Positions 32,534 to 40,358 of a stretch of 40,358 nt of DNA are shown piece after piece (the first letter of the stretch is position 1; every line of letters begins with the position of its first letter). Made by a program: the position numbers and the translations under genes. Source of the DNA: Gnetum montanum (Eukaryota; Streptophyta; Gnetopsida; Gnetales; Gnetaceae); NCBI GenBank assembly GCA_015680685.1, contig MNCI01009112.1:1-40358 (forward strand). Reading direction: 5' to 3'. The notes beneath the pieces are model-generated. The model saw nothing but the letters and a program-made list of their open reading frames with translations. It ran no database searches and was not told the origin of the DNA.

Positions 32534-35500
32534 CTGAAAACACAAAAAGAGACAATCAATATATAAAAATAAGAGAATGTCAAAATTTTAAACATTATTC
32601 AGTAAATCGATTTCATAACAACAAAACGCTTACCCTAGGAGATCCCCCTAAGCTGAATTCCAGCCAACGAAGGATTTCTTCTTCTGAAGCACAGGCCCAA
32701 TCAGTCCTGTCAAGGCCTAAGTCAATGTCTGCTAAAGTCTTTCCTTTGTCGACGGCCGACCAGGTAGGACGTTTCAGAGGGAATTCACCCACGGACACTT
32801 CCCCATAAGCAGTTGTAATCACCCTCGTAGGCGACTCCATTTCCACAGTTGTGTTTTGGGAAAAAGTATCAAAGGAAGAACGCAAACCCAAACCCTCCAC
32901 AAACATCCCTAGTTGGTGCTTTTTGATGGACACTTCTTTTAACGACTTCTTGTAGTGATGTTTGTGATTCTTCTCATCCTGACCCCACTTGTGAACCTTG
33001 GAAGCAAAGGCTTTCCAATCTTGACATTTGAGGTTCAGGAGATCAATTTGGGCTTTGCGCTCTACCATTCTCCGAGTCAGCGACGCATGACGATTCAGTA
33101 AGTTCCAATATCTTGTATACGTAACCTCGGATATTCGCCAGGAGCGATCACTGCTTAGTTTGGCAATGGCAAACTCGTATCGAGCCTTCAGATCATCACG
33201 TTCAACCGACAATTCAGATACTTCTTTCTCTTTTTCTTGAATCTGTAGCCACAATTGTTCAACAGAATGCCTATAGGTCCATAATGATTTAGCATTGTGC
33301 ACAAGGCCTTCCGCGACTCCCTCGTAAACAGGCCTTGGTACCTGCTCCACTTTTGGGAAAAGTGTGGTTAAACTTTCTATGCTGACACTTTCAGAGGGAT
33401 CCCATCTCAATTTAGCACCTATGCATGCGAAAAGAAAGAAATGGTAAGGCCACTAAAACAAAGTGTGAAACTATAAAGCTGTAAATGGTTCAAAAAATTT
33501 ATACTTATTTCAGGGTGTGCCTCTTGAATTCGCTCAACAACCTCTTCAGCGATCCCAGCCACAAAATCCATCTTACTTGGCATTTCCATCCAAGTAAGTG
33601 GCTCATGGGTATGGGATGAACTAACCTCCGTGGTCCTCTCAGGGGGAACCGTCTTCATGGGTATGTCCAACTACACCGTCTTGGTTTCACTGGAGTCTTC
33701 CAACTCATGGACTGTCTAGAGCTCTTTATGAGCTCTGTCTAAAACTACACTTATGCCATCTACCGGTATCCCAAATAGGTTTGAAAAGAACTCAGGAGAC
33801 AAATGAAAAACTACCTTGACACCCTTAATTTGGGTGCTATAGCAAGAGACAGACTCATTGAATGAATCCACGATCTCGATCATCTCCACTATGGATACGT
33901 CAGGACTCGGGGTCATGAAGAGCTCCATAAGGCCAACATTGTCAAGACAACGAACGATGGATGGTGGAGCTTGTGAACGCAACCACTTTTGAGCCTTAGT
34001 CACTTCCCCGAACTTCATCAACAAGGTAGTCTCAGTTCACCCGGTTGTGACTGGATCCCCACCAGGAGGCACATCAATTGTAAATACAATTTGAAACGGT
34101 CATATTAATATAATTCCAGAAAGTTGAACAAACACACCATCACATCTAGAAACTGTTGTCATTTACCGTTGATAGTGGATCTGGACATGCTGCCTGGGCC
34201 GGATACACAGGGGAAGACTGGTCCTTTTTCCGACCAGTCTTCATGCAACCATCCGCGAGCTTTGCACATCGCGAATGCTCTAGAGAACTGTTTATGAAAA
34301 TGAATGATAGCACCCTTTGTTTGACCCAATGCAGTTCCACGAAGGGTGGGACCCGTCATAAAAGCCTCTAAAGTAGTGCGAGCAAGTGCAAGTCCTTCGT
34401 CCTTAATGTACGTCCTATCCAGGTTGATCTTGGGCCTGCAAACAAACAGATGTCAAAATAGAAACAGATATTAAACGATGAAAAGAAACAACAAACTTAA
34501 GTGGTCCTACCTATCCACCCGGTACACAGTGCTAGGGGGATTCTGGAATAATGTATGTGCACGTGCAGCTATGAACAGAGTGTTATCGAGGTAGTCTAGC
34601 CCTCGCGGAAATAGTGCCCACACGCGCACTAACGGGTGTGTAGACCTAGGCCCATGGGTAGAACCATCCTCATTCATGAGCAGCCCCTCGTCAATGTCTT
34701 CTACGAAGACCGTGACACCTTCCACAGCTCCTAGCAATATTGCGTCGAGAACGCTCCGCGCGACCACTTCATTAAGGTTTGACCAGATGGCCACCTCGAA
34801 ATTGTCTAACATGAAGGCCAGAAATTCACATGCGCCTTCTCTGAACCAAACCCCATTGTTATCCACGATTAGATCCGGGGGAGGCTCCTCAGCCTCAACA
34901 GGGCCAACCCATGTCAGCACCCCGACAAGTTCAACAATGAGGAGAAAATGTTTACTATCCCTGCCAACAATCAGGATACCATAATGAGTTAGCCATGCTT
35001 CAAAACAACCTGAAAAGTGAAAGTTCACATCATAAATTGGCACTTAAAATCTAAAAAATTCCTAACTGTTTACACTCAGCGTATACCCTGCTTAAACCAG
35101 CGTATATGCCGACAAAACTGTTTACACTTAGCATAATACACTGCTTAAACTAGCGTATACGCTGTCAAAAATGTTTACACTGAGCATATATGCTGCCTAA
35201 CTCAGCATATACGCCAACAATGAACTATTTTACGTTGTCGCCTAAACCTCTTACGCTCAGCGTATATGCCAAAGAAACCCTCAGCGTATACGCCCAAGTT
35301 CTCTTTCAGCGTAAACAGTCTACGCCAGACACCGAACAAACAGTTTACGCCAGAAACATGAAAAACAAGTCTACACTATAAAAACAACTATGCACACTCA
35401 GTGTATACGTTGAAGAAACCCTCAGCGTAGACAGAACTTACGCTAACAAAATAGAAAACTTACGCTGACAAAACCTCGTGTGTGGAAAACGTATTACGCC

Positions 35501-35864
35501 GTGGTATACGCTGATACAATCGTGCAAGAAAAGTGTTTACGTTGTCCACTTATAAAACTGATTACGCTTTGACAGTCTATGCTAACCTAACCCTACGCTG
35601 TGAAGTTACACTCAGCGTATACGCCGAAAACCCTCTACGCCGAAAACCTTCTATGCTCGGTGTATACACCAAGACTGTCTATGCTGAAAAAGAGAAGCAA
35701 AAAATAATAATAGAGGCAGGGATTAGAGCCTACCTGTGTGATGTCACAGGCCATGACGGGATCCTTGGCTTGGGTAGGCACTACAGCATGGCTTCAATCT
35801 CCTCCGCAAAAGTCAAGTTGGGACCCTTCCTCCCTTGGCATTTCACTTCTTTTCCTTTGCCCAT
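32432..35864 (-). CDS. Antisense split cargo gene of element B
   Basis: Gene on the minus strand inside a plus-strand retrotransposon, between PR and RT. Exons: 35864-35734 (uncertain), 35009-34511, 34435-34167, 34050-33505, 33418-32634, 32533-32432. All introns between exons 2 and 6 have GT-AG ends and T-rich acceptors, are 75-116 bp long, and phases 2, 1, 1, 0 match those of element A. Exons 2, 3, 5 and 6 are fully open; exon 4 has three stops and exon 1 one. Predicted product of about 600 residues: phosphatase-like region, linker, plant-transposon-like region, coiled coil, Gly/Asp tail. TATA box at 36133-36125. No function known; typed as CDS because most exons are open. Confidence 0.78.
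32634..33418 (-). CDS. Antisense gene exon 5, coiled-coil region (element B)
   Basis: Acceptor TTTTCGCATGCATAG ends at 33419; donor GTAAGCG starts at 32633. Open for 261 codons: RWDPSESVSIESLTTLFPKV, long heptad-type helix VEQLWLQIQEKEKEVSELSV then ERDDLKARYEFAIAKL, WRISEVTYTRYWNLLNRHAS, FASKVHKWGQDEKNHKHHYK, and near the end DRTDWACASEEEILRWLEFS. Landmarks K-W-P, RYW, KVxxWGQxxKNHKHxYK and the final EEILxW are shared with element A. Probably an oligomerising helical domain. Confidence 0.7.
33505..34050 (-). pseudogene. Antisense gene exon 4, plant-transposon-protein-like region (element B)
   Basis: Acceptor GGGGATCCAG ends at 34051; donor GTATAA starts at 33504. After one TGA the frame reads LLMKFGEVTKAQKWLRSQ, SIVRCLDNVGLMELFMTPSP, VSIVEMIEIVDSFNES and IKGVKVVFHLSPEFFSNLFG with IPVDG. 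The 'V+G..V.F....+..L.GIP..G' pattern is common in plant putative transposon proteins that feed plant-mobile-type domains. Two TAG stops follow, then MPSKMDFVAGIAEEVVERIQ with AHPEI. Much shorter than in element A, lacking its acidic repeat. Confidence 0.55.
34167..34435 (-). CDS. Antisense gene exon 3 (element B)
   Basis: Acceptor TGTTTGTTTGCAG ends at 34436; donor GTAAATG starts at 34166. Open. Encodes INLDRTYIKDEGLALARTTL, then EAFMTGPTLRGTALGQTKGA and a basic, aromatic stretch (HFHKQFSRAFAMCKARGWLH). Counterpart of element A 11217-11491 with identical phases. No family recognised. Confidence 0.65.
34511..35009 (-). CDS. Antisense gene exon 2, FCP1/NIF-like region (element B)
   Basis: Acceptor CACTTTTCAG ends at 35010; donor GTAGGACC starts at 34510. 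Open throughout (166 codons). After CFEAWLTHYGILIVGRDSKH comes FLLIVELVGVLTWVGPV, then GVWFREGACEFLAFMLDNFE and VAIWSNLNEVVARSVLDAIL. This order matches plant FCP1/CTD-small-phosphatase-like proteins (LLVLDLNGLL ... KRPFLDEFLKFxFxxFEVGVWSS). The nucleophile-bearing D-x-D/N is E-x-V here, so classical HAD phosphatase chemistry is not expected. Element A shows the same E-x-V. Assigned by pattern recognition, not search. Confidence 0.6.
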
Positions 35865-36080
35865 CTCAGCCTCCTTTATGCTGATTGATAAGTTCACGCT
35901 GAAGAAAAGAACTATCTACGCTAGCGCCTGAAATTCTACACTCCGCGTCTACGCTGGGGTTTAGTGTTGGGCGTCTAAGCTAAGGGTTACTCTTCGACGT
36001 CTACGCTCACGAGCAGGTTTACGCTTATGCTAGGGTTCGATAGTTTACGCTTACACTGTAACAGTTTACGCTCTATTGCT
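35050..36080. repeat. GCGTATACGC motif array in intron 1 and 5' UTR of the antisense gene (element B)
   Basis: Dense irregular repeats of CAGCGTATACGCC, TTTACGCT and TCTACGCTG, with exact GCGTATACGC at 35153-35162, 35284-35293 and 35615-35624. The first part (35050-35700) lies in intron 1 and the second (35900-36080) between the TATA box and the start codon. The same motif fills the LTR U3 and leader of this element family, and nothing similar fills its gag or pol. Confidence 0.8.
35734..35864 (-). CDS. Candidate first exon of the antisense gene (element B)
   Basis: ATG at 35864 gives MGKGKEVKCQGRKGPNLTFA, similar to MVPKGECKYQGLTKVDEVKD of element A. A TAG follows after 27 codons. A good donor CACAG|GTAGGC ends the exon at 35734, but phase does not join exon 2 without a shift, so either an indel has occurred or the true donor differs. 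Confidence 0.45.
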
Positions 36081-36124
36081 TACGCTCATGATTCAAAGTA
36101 GGAAACAAATGAAGCCCCCCCTCC

Positions 36125-36133
36125 CTTTTTATA
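36125..36133 (-). promoter_or_regulatory. TATA box of the antisense gene (element B)
   Basis: Minus strand TATAAAAAG followed by GGAGG, about 260 bp before the candidate ATG at 35864. Matches the position of the element A antisense TATA (8002-8009). Confidence 0.55.
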
Positions 36134-36468
36134 CAACGCTCCACTGACACTGCCGCCGCTGCTTACACCGCTATTGCCATTTTTGCTACTTTTTGCCTTT
36201 TTTGCTTATTTTTCGCAAAAATTTACCCAAAAAATAATAATAAAAAAATAAATAAACAAAAATTTCAACATCCAGTTCCCCCATGAGCTCCATTTTGTGT
36301 AGTTACACCGAATATTCCAACGTAAACCCATTATGGCCCAGTAAGGTATTAAACTACCGTGCATCCTGGTGTGACGATAATCCACCATTATGCATGTATG
36401 CATAGTTTAAAATTACCAAAAGACATAGAATGATACCCCTTTGCTTATTCAGCTCTCTGTTTATTGGC
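36134..36468 (+). other. End of PR-RT spacer (element B)
   Basis: No gene. Contains T-rich and A-rich runs and weak remnants of AGTTTA hairpin units on the minus strand near 36310-36420. Ends in a long pyrimidine-rich stretch leading to the acceptor. Confidence 0.4.
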
Positions 36469-36470
36469 AG
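36440..36470 (+). other. 3' splice site before RT (element B)
   Basis: CAGCTCTCTGTTTATTGGCAG, with AG at 36469-36470 and a pyrimidine-rich tract, immediately before the first codons alignable to element A's RT exon. Fits the Ogre-type intron between PR and RT. Confidence 0.55.
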
Positions 36471-37512
36471 GAGAAAACTCAATGGACTGCCAACATTTAA
36501 CCGCACCGTTAATCATTGACGGACCATACGGCAAAATTACATGAGACATTAACATAAACTTCATCAACTTAAGTTCACCAACAGATGACATAGTCATAGC
36601 CTCAACACAGCAAACCATAAACAATTACAAAGGCATGACAAAACCCCTGGACATAGAAGCTGAGAATATCATCGAAGACCCGTTGGCCGAAACCCCCATC
36701 ACCATGCCCGATGGGGAAACTAAGACATTAAAATTAAGCACATTACTACAACCGCACTTGATTAAATACATCGAGAATGTGCTTAGGGAAAATATGAAAG
36801 CATTCACTTGGTCTTATACGGACATGCCCGGGTTAGATCCTAGAATTATCCAGCGCAACATTATTCTTGACGGAAATTGAGATCGGTAAAACAAAAGGCA
36901 CGAAAGGTTAGACCCGAGGTGGCATTGGCAGTTTGCAATGAGATCACCAAGCTTTATCAAGCAGGTTTCATTTGGGCTGTTGATTACGCCAAGTGGGTGT
37001 CCAACATGGTCATTGTCCCGAAAAAAAATGCAAGCATTCGCTTATGCATTGACTTCCGAGATCTAAATGTAGTAACCATAAAAGATGACTTTGCCCTACC
37101 TAGCATCGATCAACTCATTGACTCGACCGCCGAACATGCCTTACTATCTTTTATGGATGGTTTTTTGGGATATAATCAAATACGTATCAATTCGGAGCAT
37201 CAGCTTCAGACAACCTTTATGACACCATGGTGAACCTTTTGTTACACAATGATGCCCTTTGGTCTCAAGAACGCTGGGGCCACGTATCAAAGAGCAATGA
37301 CATTTATCTTTAGTGATTATATGTTACGATGCCTCAATGATTACGTGGATGACATTGTGATTAAATCGAAAACAGCAGAACAACATGTACAAGACCTCGA
37401 CTTAGTCTTAAAGCATTGTTTAAAGTATGAACTGAGACTTAACCCAAAAAAATGTATCTTCGGCGTCAAAATAGGCAAAATTCTTGGATTTATAGCATCA
37501 GAAGCAGGGATA
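36471..37512 (+). pseudogene. Element B reverse transcriptase
   Basis: Begins MDCQHLTAPLIIDGPYGK, then the acidic LDIEAENIIEDPLAETP, FTWSYTDMPGLDP, a shift at about 36878, then ITKLYQAGFIWAVDYAKWVS, LCIDFRDLNVVTIKDDFALP, MDGFLGYNQIRI, a TGA at 37231, MMPFGLKNAGATYQRAMTFI and NDYVDDIVIKSK. The YVDD box is intact here, unlike element A. Ends with ILGFIASEAGI and a TGA at 37513. Confidence 0.9.
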
Positions 37513-38150
37513 TGAGTGGACCCCGATAAGGTTAAGGCCATAACAAACCTGAAACCACCAGGCAATCTTACCAAACTTCGAGGTCTACAAGGTAGATTAC
37601 AGTTCATCAGGCGCTTCATAGGAAAACTAACAGACAAACTAAAACCTATGAACCACCTGTTACACAAAAACGTGCACTTTGAATGGACTCCGCAATGCCG
37701 CCAAGAAGCATTCAAGAACATCAAAACAACACTTGCCCGACTGCCTACGGTTTACCCGCCCCAAAACAATAAATCCTTTTACATCTACCTTGCCACTTCG
37801 GAATCATCAATCGCATCTATGCTTTGCCAGAAACAAGATGATGGAATCGAAGTCCCTATATATTACTTGGGCCATGCATTAGTTGCCCACGAGAAAAGGT
37901 ACAACGACGTAGAGAATTCATATTTAGCTTTGGTCTTTTCTTTAAGAAAATGGCAACATTACCTCTTCCATAACCAAGTTTACATAATTTGCAAGGACAA
38001 TGTACTAAGAGCCATAACAGGGAACATTTACAAAACAAGTCGAATAGCCCAGTGGAAAGCCATGATAGCCGAGTTTGACCTGTACTACATAGCGCAATCA
38101 TTAGTCAAGGGTCAAGCCATAGCAAATCAAATGGCCACGTCACCAACACG
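37513..38150 (+). pseudogene. Element B Ty3-type RNase H and connection
   Basis: VDPDKVKAITNLKPPGNLTK and LRGLQGRLQFIRRFIGKLTD (connection), then FYIYLATSESSIASMLCQKQ, IYYLGHALVAHEKRYNDVEN and LRKWQHYLFHNQVYII. The usual first Asp of this RNase H (YxD) is not seen (FYIYLATS), consistent with the weakened first RNase H of the Tat group. Confidence 0.8.
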
Positions 38151-38802
38151 CGATCAAGCGACTATAGAGCCAAAATTCCCAGATGAGAATATAAGTGCAA
38201 TAGATATAGTGCCCAACGACTATGATGCCATTCTAAACTTCGACGGTGCATCCACCTCTCAAGGGGGAAGTGCAGTCATTGTCATCACTCATCCCTCCAG
38301 GGAGATTCAACCCTTTGCCTATCGTTTCAACTTTCGCTGTACCAACAACATAGCAGAGTATGAAGGTCTCCTTAGAGGTCTCGCGGCAGCACTGGCTTCA
38401 GACATGACACGGCTTGTAGTCAGAGGAGACTCGCAACTGGTCTTAAACCAAGTTACAGATGTTTATACGTGTAAAGCCCGACATTTACAACCATACTGTG
38501 ACTTGGCAAAACAATTAATGAGGCGATTTGAAAACATCAATGTGCAACACGTCTCTAGAAATGATAATACCATTGCAGACACGTTAGCCACATTAGCATT
38601 AAACATATCGCCAGACATGTTCCATGCATTACCAAGCTCCATAATCAGTTATGCCAAACCGATAACTGATACTCTTGACATGTTGCCGATTGCATCTGTT
38701 AGTACAATACGCGCGATAGAATGGTACGATGACATAAAGGAATACCTTTTATGCAGCGAAACACCACAACATCTAACAAATGCACAAAAGGATGTAGTGT
38801 GA
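38151..38802 (+). pseudogene. Element B second (Tat-type) RNase H
   Basis: AILNFDGASTSQGGSAVIVI (catalytic D), TNNIAEYEGLLRGLAAAL (E), RGDSQLVLNQVTDVY (D) and NTIADTLATLALNI (D): all four acidic positions are present. It joins the upstream domain in one frame from 37516 and ends at a TGA at 38800, where element C has CGA. Confidence 0.88.
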
Positions 38803-39959
38803 AAACGCTCTAAGCAATACACCCTAGTGGGGGATACGTTATGTCGTAGATCCTACGAAGGCATATTTCTGACATGCGTTAGTAGTACCGATGCTCAAAC
38901 CATTGTTGAACAGGTACATGAGGGACTATGTGGAGGACACATAGCGCCAAAAGCCATGGCAATGAAAATCAGACACTTAGGCTACTATTGGCCACACATG
39001 GAGTACGACTGTCTCTCCAAGGCTAAAACATGCAATACTTGCCAAGAACATAGTAACCTAATCCATGTCCCACCGAACGAGTTACACACGGTGCAAATCA
39101 CATGGCCCTTTCAAAAGTGGGGTTGGACCTTATCGGCCCAATAACACCCTCATCTTTTGCGGGGCATGGTTTTATTATAACCGCGATAGAATACTTCACG
39201 AAGTGGGTAGAAGCTGCCCCCCTTCGAAAAACCACATCTAAACACGTGTGCAATTTCATTCTCGAAAATATTGTAACCCGTTTTGGCATTCCCATGACAA
39301 TTATTAGTAACAACGGGCCACAATTTAGCAGTACCGAGACAAAAACCTTTTGTGACAGTCTCGGGATCAAACACTCATTTTCATCCCCTTACTATCCTCA
39401 GAGCAATGGGAAAACAGAAGCAACAAACAAGATGATTATTACAATACTTAAGAAAATGCTTACCCAAAGCAAAAGAAAATGGCACGAGCAATTGATATAC
39501 GCATTGTGGGCATACCGTACTACGCACCGAACATCAATAGGTAAAACACCATATAGTCTGGTTTATGGTTCAAAAGCTGTTTTACCTTTGGAATTACAAG
39601 TACCATCTTTAAGGATCACACTCTCCTGACTCCTTGACGATGGCCAAAACAATGATCTACGTATCATTGACCTGGACTCGGTGGAAGAAGAACGCATACG
39701 TGCACTTGATCAGATCGAATGGAACCAAAAAAAACAACGGCAGTGACATCGGCATAACATCAACAAGCGCCCTATCAAAGAAGGTGACCTTGTGCTTAAG
39801 GCTGTTCGGGAACACCCGGACAAATTCTTAGCCAATTGGGAAGGACCTTACTTGGTCACTAAAGCATTTGACAATGGAGCATTCAAGCTAGCTGACATGG
39901 AAGGAAACGAGCTTGCCAATCCAACCAATCATGTGTTCCTAAAACCATTCTACATCTGA
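38803..39959 (+). pseudogene. Element B integrase
   Basis: HHCC zinc domain VHEGLCGGHIAPKAM...CNTCQEH intact. Core LDLIGPITP (D), then IISNNGPQF where the second catalytic Asp is Asn, and NGKTEATNK (E). A one-base loss in a G run at 39119-39122 (five Gs in C, four here) shifts the frame. Stops at 39627 and about 39745. C-terminal KRPIKEGDLVLKAVREHPDK...GPYLVTKAFDN and end NHVFLKPFYI, TGA 39957-39959. Confidence 0.9.
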
Positions 39960-40358
39960 GTGTAAGTACAGGTACGTGCAAGTCCTGGAATTACAACTAT
40001 AAACTGATACCACAGCTCGTCCTGGAATCATGATGGTAAACTGATACCACAGAACAGTCCTGGATCACAACTTAAAATTGACATCGCGACTATCCTGACA
40101 TCACGACAATAAACTGATACCCATAGTGTCTACAATGACGATAAACTAGCACCCACCCGGCATGACAGTGAAACTACCCTATCACATTCACCAGAGTCCG
40201 CTAAGACTATAAACTAGTTTGCCTCTTCACGGTCCGCTAAGACTAGAAACTGGCAACGTAACGTCCGCCACAATGCTAAACGAGTAATGTCCAATAGGTT
40301 ATGACATAAAACTAACCCATGATAGTCTGCTACGACTATAAACTGGCAAGTTCATCTC
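39960..40358. repeat. Mini-hairpin array after integrase (element B), continues past the window
   Basis: Inverted with respect to element C's array and about equally long. Units include longer-loop GTCCTGGAATCATGATGGTAAACT types first, then GTC-tacaat-GAC, AGTC-cgctaa-GACT and finally ATAGTC-tgctac-GACTAT (40323-40340). Alignment with C predicts about 1 kb of 3' UTR, PPT and a 1.2-kb LTR beyond the window. Confidence 0.8.

Larger units (their letters stand above)
25901..40358 (+). mobile_element. Element B: Tat-group retrotransposon, nearly complete, runs off the window
   Basis: Order: 5' LTR, PBS, leader, gag, PYVVRVP linker, PR, spacer with an antisense gene, RT, RNase H, second RNase H, integrase, hairpin array. 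Its LTR begins exactly at the base equivalent to the terminal TG of C (here TA after a G-to-A change), so it is a true insertion into C; flanking bases at 25896-25900 are TTTTC. The 3' UTR, PPT and 3' LTR must lie right of the window. gag and pol are broken by stops and frameshifts. Confidence 0.9.

Noticed and set aside
34676-34984. Plus-strand 102-codon open frame (Ser/Thr-rich)
   Set aside because: Exact reverse of antisense exon 2, which has splice sites and a homologue; the plus frame has neither.
35190-35931. Plus-strand open frames at 35190-35381 and 35533-35931
   Set aside because: They lie over the motif array and the reverse of the antisense first exon; the residues reflect repeat composition (SVYA, TVYA) and match nothing in element A.
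1-40358. tRNA, rRNA or other structural RNA genes
   Set aside because: No cloverleaf consensus, rRNA core or snRNA-like box was recognised on either strand by reading; a tRNAscan or Infernal run was not possible.

Overview
The window is plant nuclear DNA made almost wholly of nested Ty3/gypsy LTR retrotransposons. Three things point to a plant: spliceosomal introns, a gag CX2HX4HX4C knuckle, and a pol in which the Ty3-type RNase H is followed by a second RNase H with an 'FDGAST...NNIAEYEGLLRGL' core. That double RNase H marks the plant Tat/Ogre/Retand group. The species cannot be named from the sequence; a large, repeat-rich genome is likely. No ordinary host gene, rRNA or tRNA gene was recognised.

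Layout. Element A (minus strand, 322-21173, oldest): 3' LTR 322-2220, integrase to RT 3939-7416, a long PR-RT spacer 7417-14857, PR and gag 14858-18361, a tandemly duplicated LTR-end/PBS/leader block 18362-19808, and a 5' LTR from 19809 that is cut at 21173. Element C (minus strand) is inserted there: LTR 21174-22388, 3' UTR, hairpin array, integrase and RNase H up to 25900. Element B (plus strand, same family as C) is inserted in C's RNase H region: 5' LTR 25901-27103, leader, gag, PR, PR-RT spacer, RT, two RNase H domains, integrase 38803-39959 and a hairpin array still running at the window end. The rest of B, the 5' half of C and the missing ~530 bp of A's 5' LTR should lie to the right of the window.

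The main finding is in the PR-RT spacer of both A and B. Each carries, on the strand opposite to gag-pol, a split gene with its own TATA box and at least six exons. Intron positions and phases are conserved between these two very diverged elements. The gene encodes, in order, a short basic N-terminus, a region resembling FCP1/NIF (CTD-phosphatase-like) domains but with the catalytic acidic motif altered in the same way in both copies, a plant-transposon-protein-like region, a coiled coil and a short acidic tail. Introns on the antisense strand survive retrotransposition because the genomic RNA is the other strand. A conserved splice acceptor just before RT suggests that the whole spacer is spliced out of the sense RNA, as in Ogre elements.

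Three further conserved signals accompany this gene. (1) Arrays of AGTTTA plus a 6-nt-loop mini-hairpin lie after integrase and around the antisense gene, and their stems co-vary. (2) Short family-specific motifs (palindrome GCGTATACGC in B/C, GCTACGCTA inverted pairs in A) occur in the LTR and again at the 5' end of the antisense gene. (3) A large hairpin enclosing the polypurine tract and the LTR edge is kept by compensatory changes between A and C. A self-regulating cargo gene that acts on its own element through these motifs is a reasonable but untested reading. All gag-pol copies here are broken by stops and frameshifts, many of them CGA to TGA.
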